Assembly (NCBI GenBank): GCA_964415935.1
Contig: CAYQCH010000003.1
Location: 1 to 48,332 of the forward strand
Length of the DNA: 48,332 bases
Source of the DNA: CAYQCH01 sp964415935
GTDB taxonomy: Bacteria > Patescibacteriota > Patescibacteriia > VMEV01 > CAYQCH01
Direction: 5' to 3'
The number at the start of each line of letters is the position of its first letter. The first letter of the stretch is position 1. The position numbers and the translations under genes were made by a program. Below are positions 48,273 to 48,332 of this stretch, in pieces. The notes under the pieces were generated by a model. That model ran no database searches. It had not been told where the DNA came from and worked only from the letters and a program-made list of their open reading frames with translations.

Positions 48273-48332
48273 TTATGATGCCTGCCGCATGGCGATGTCG
48301 CCGGCAATGCGCTGGTCGGGCTTGTCGATGGT
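48273..48332 (-). CDS. C-terminal end of a gene beyond the right edge
   Basis: The last 19 codons of an open frame (ending KPDQRIAGDIAMRQAS before TAA at 48273-48275) enter from the right edge on the minus strand. It is 13 bases upstream of the ATG at 48260 and probably belongs to the same operon. Too short to identify. Confidence 0.5.
   Translation of the reverse strand, partial: TIDKPDQRIAGDIAMRQAS

Overview
The window looks like a chromosome segment of a Patescibacteria (CPR) bacterium at moderate GC (my estimate is mid-50s %; not computed). The basis is the PrgI/TraC-like/VirB4 cluster typical of that group, many small single-pass envelope proteins, a dispersed 20-bp palindrome (CCTGCCTGCCGGCAGGCAGG) that often marks CPR genomes, few biosynthetic genes, and many promoters with exact 17-bp spacing, several nearly leaderless. 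No 16S or dnaA is present, so the lineage is an inference and no genus is offered.

Layout. 1-7.7 kb (minus): a type IV secretion-like operon (VirB6/TrbL-like membrane protein, two unknown proteins, PrgI, TraC-like protein, VirB4 ATPase running off the left edge). 7.8-12.8 kb: a DEDDh exonuclease, a disordered membrane protein, a large secreted M23-type protein with a Gly/Cys C-terminal signal, a secreted unknown, and ssb. 13-20.6 kb (minus): secreted serine protease, pnp, an envelope protein, a NYN protein, two tiny GC-rich genes, rpsO and an ABC-F ATPase. The usual rpsO-pnp neighbourhood is split open by about 2.4 kb. 20.7-25.3 kb: a Xer recombinase, a lipoprotein, tRNA-Ala with a secreted protein right behind it, an unrecognised GC-rich 407-aa protein with a very long leader, a noncoding region with DnaA-box-like sites, and tRNA-Cys. 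25.3-29.1 kb: a 3D-domain protein, a TrmB-like regulator with a membrane protein, then a tRNA-Gly locus holding a duplicated 5' tRNA segment, a palindrome in its anticodon arm, a frameshifted GIY-YIG gene and an AT-rich PD-(D/E)XK-like gene.

29.2-37.6 kb: a GC-rich lipoprotein; msrB with a YceI-like protein and a [2Fe-2S] protein; tRNA-Gly(CCC); a second GC-rich lipoprotein; a ZnuA-like/YibE-F pair; and a 968-aa Ser/Thr kinase with TPR-like tail. 37.8-42.6 kb (plus): CCA-adding enzyme, pseudouridine synthase, gmk, rplS, tRNA-Leu, HD hydrolase, tRNA-Val, Nudix. 42.7-48.3 kb: a secreted protein, a tk-MGMT-CuA cupredoxin operon, an unknown gene, a glycine-rich surface protein and a DUF7948-like protein.

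Two gene populations are interleaved. The core genes have ordinary composition and often weak ribosome sites. Eight genes (9126, 18135, 18339, 23353, 29180, 31703, 34652 and 42712) are visibly richer in GC. Most of these are exported or signalling proteins, most stand alone, and several have strong Shine-Dalgarno sites, their own promoters and strong terminators. They look like transferred or specially expressed cassettes. The most distinctive structure is the tRNA-Gly/GIY-YIG insertion at 27.68-28.06 kb.
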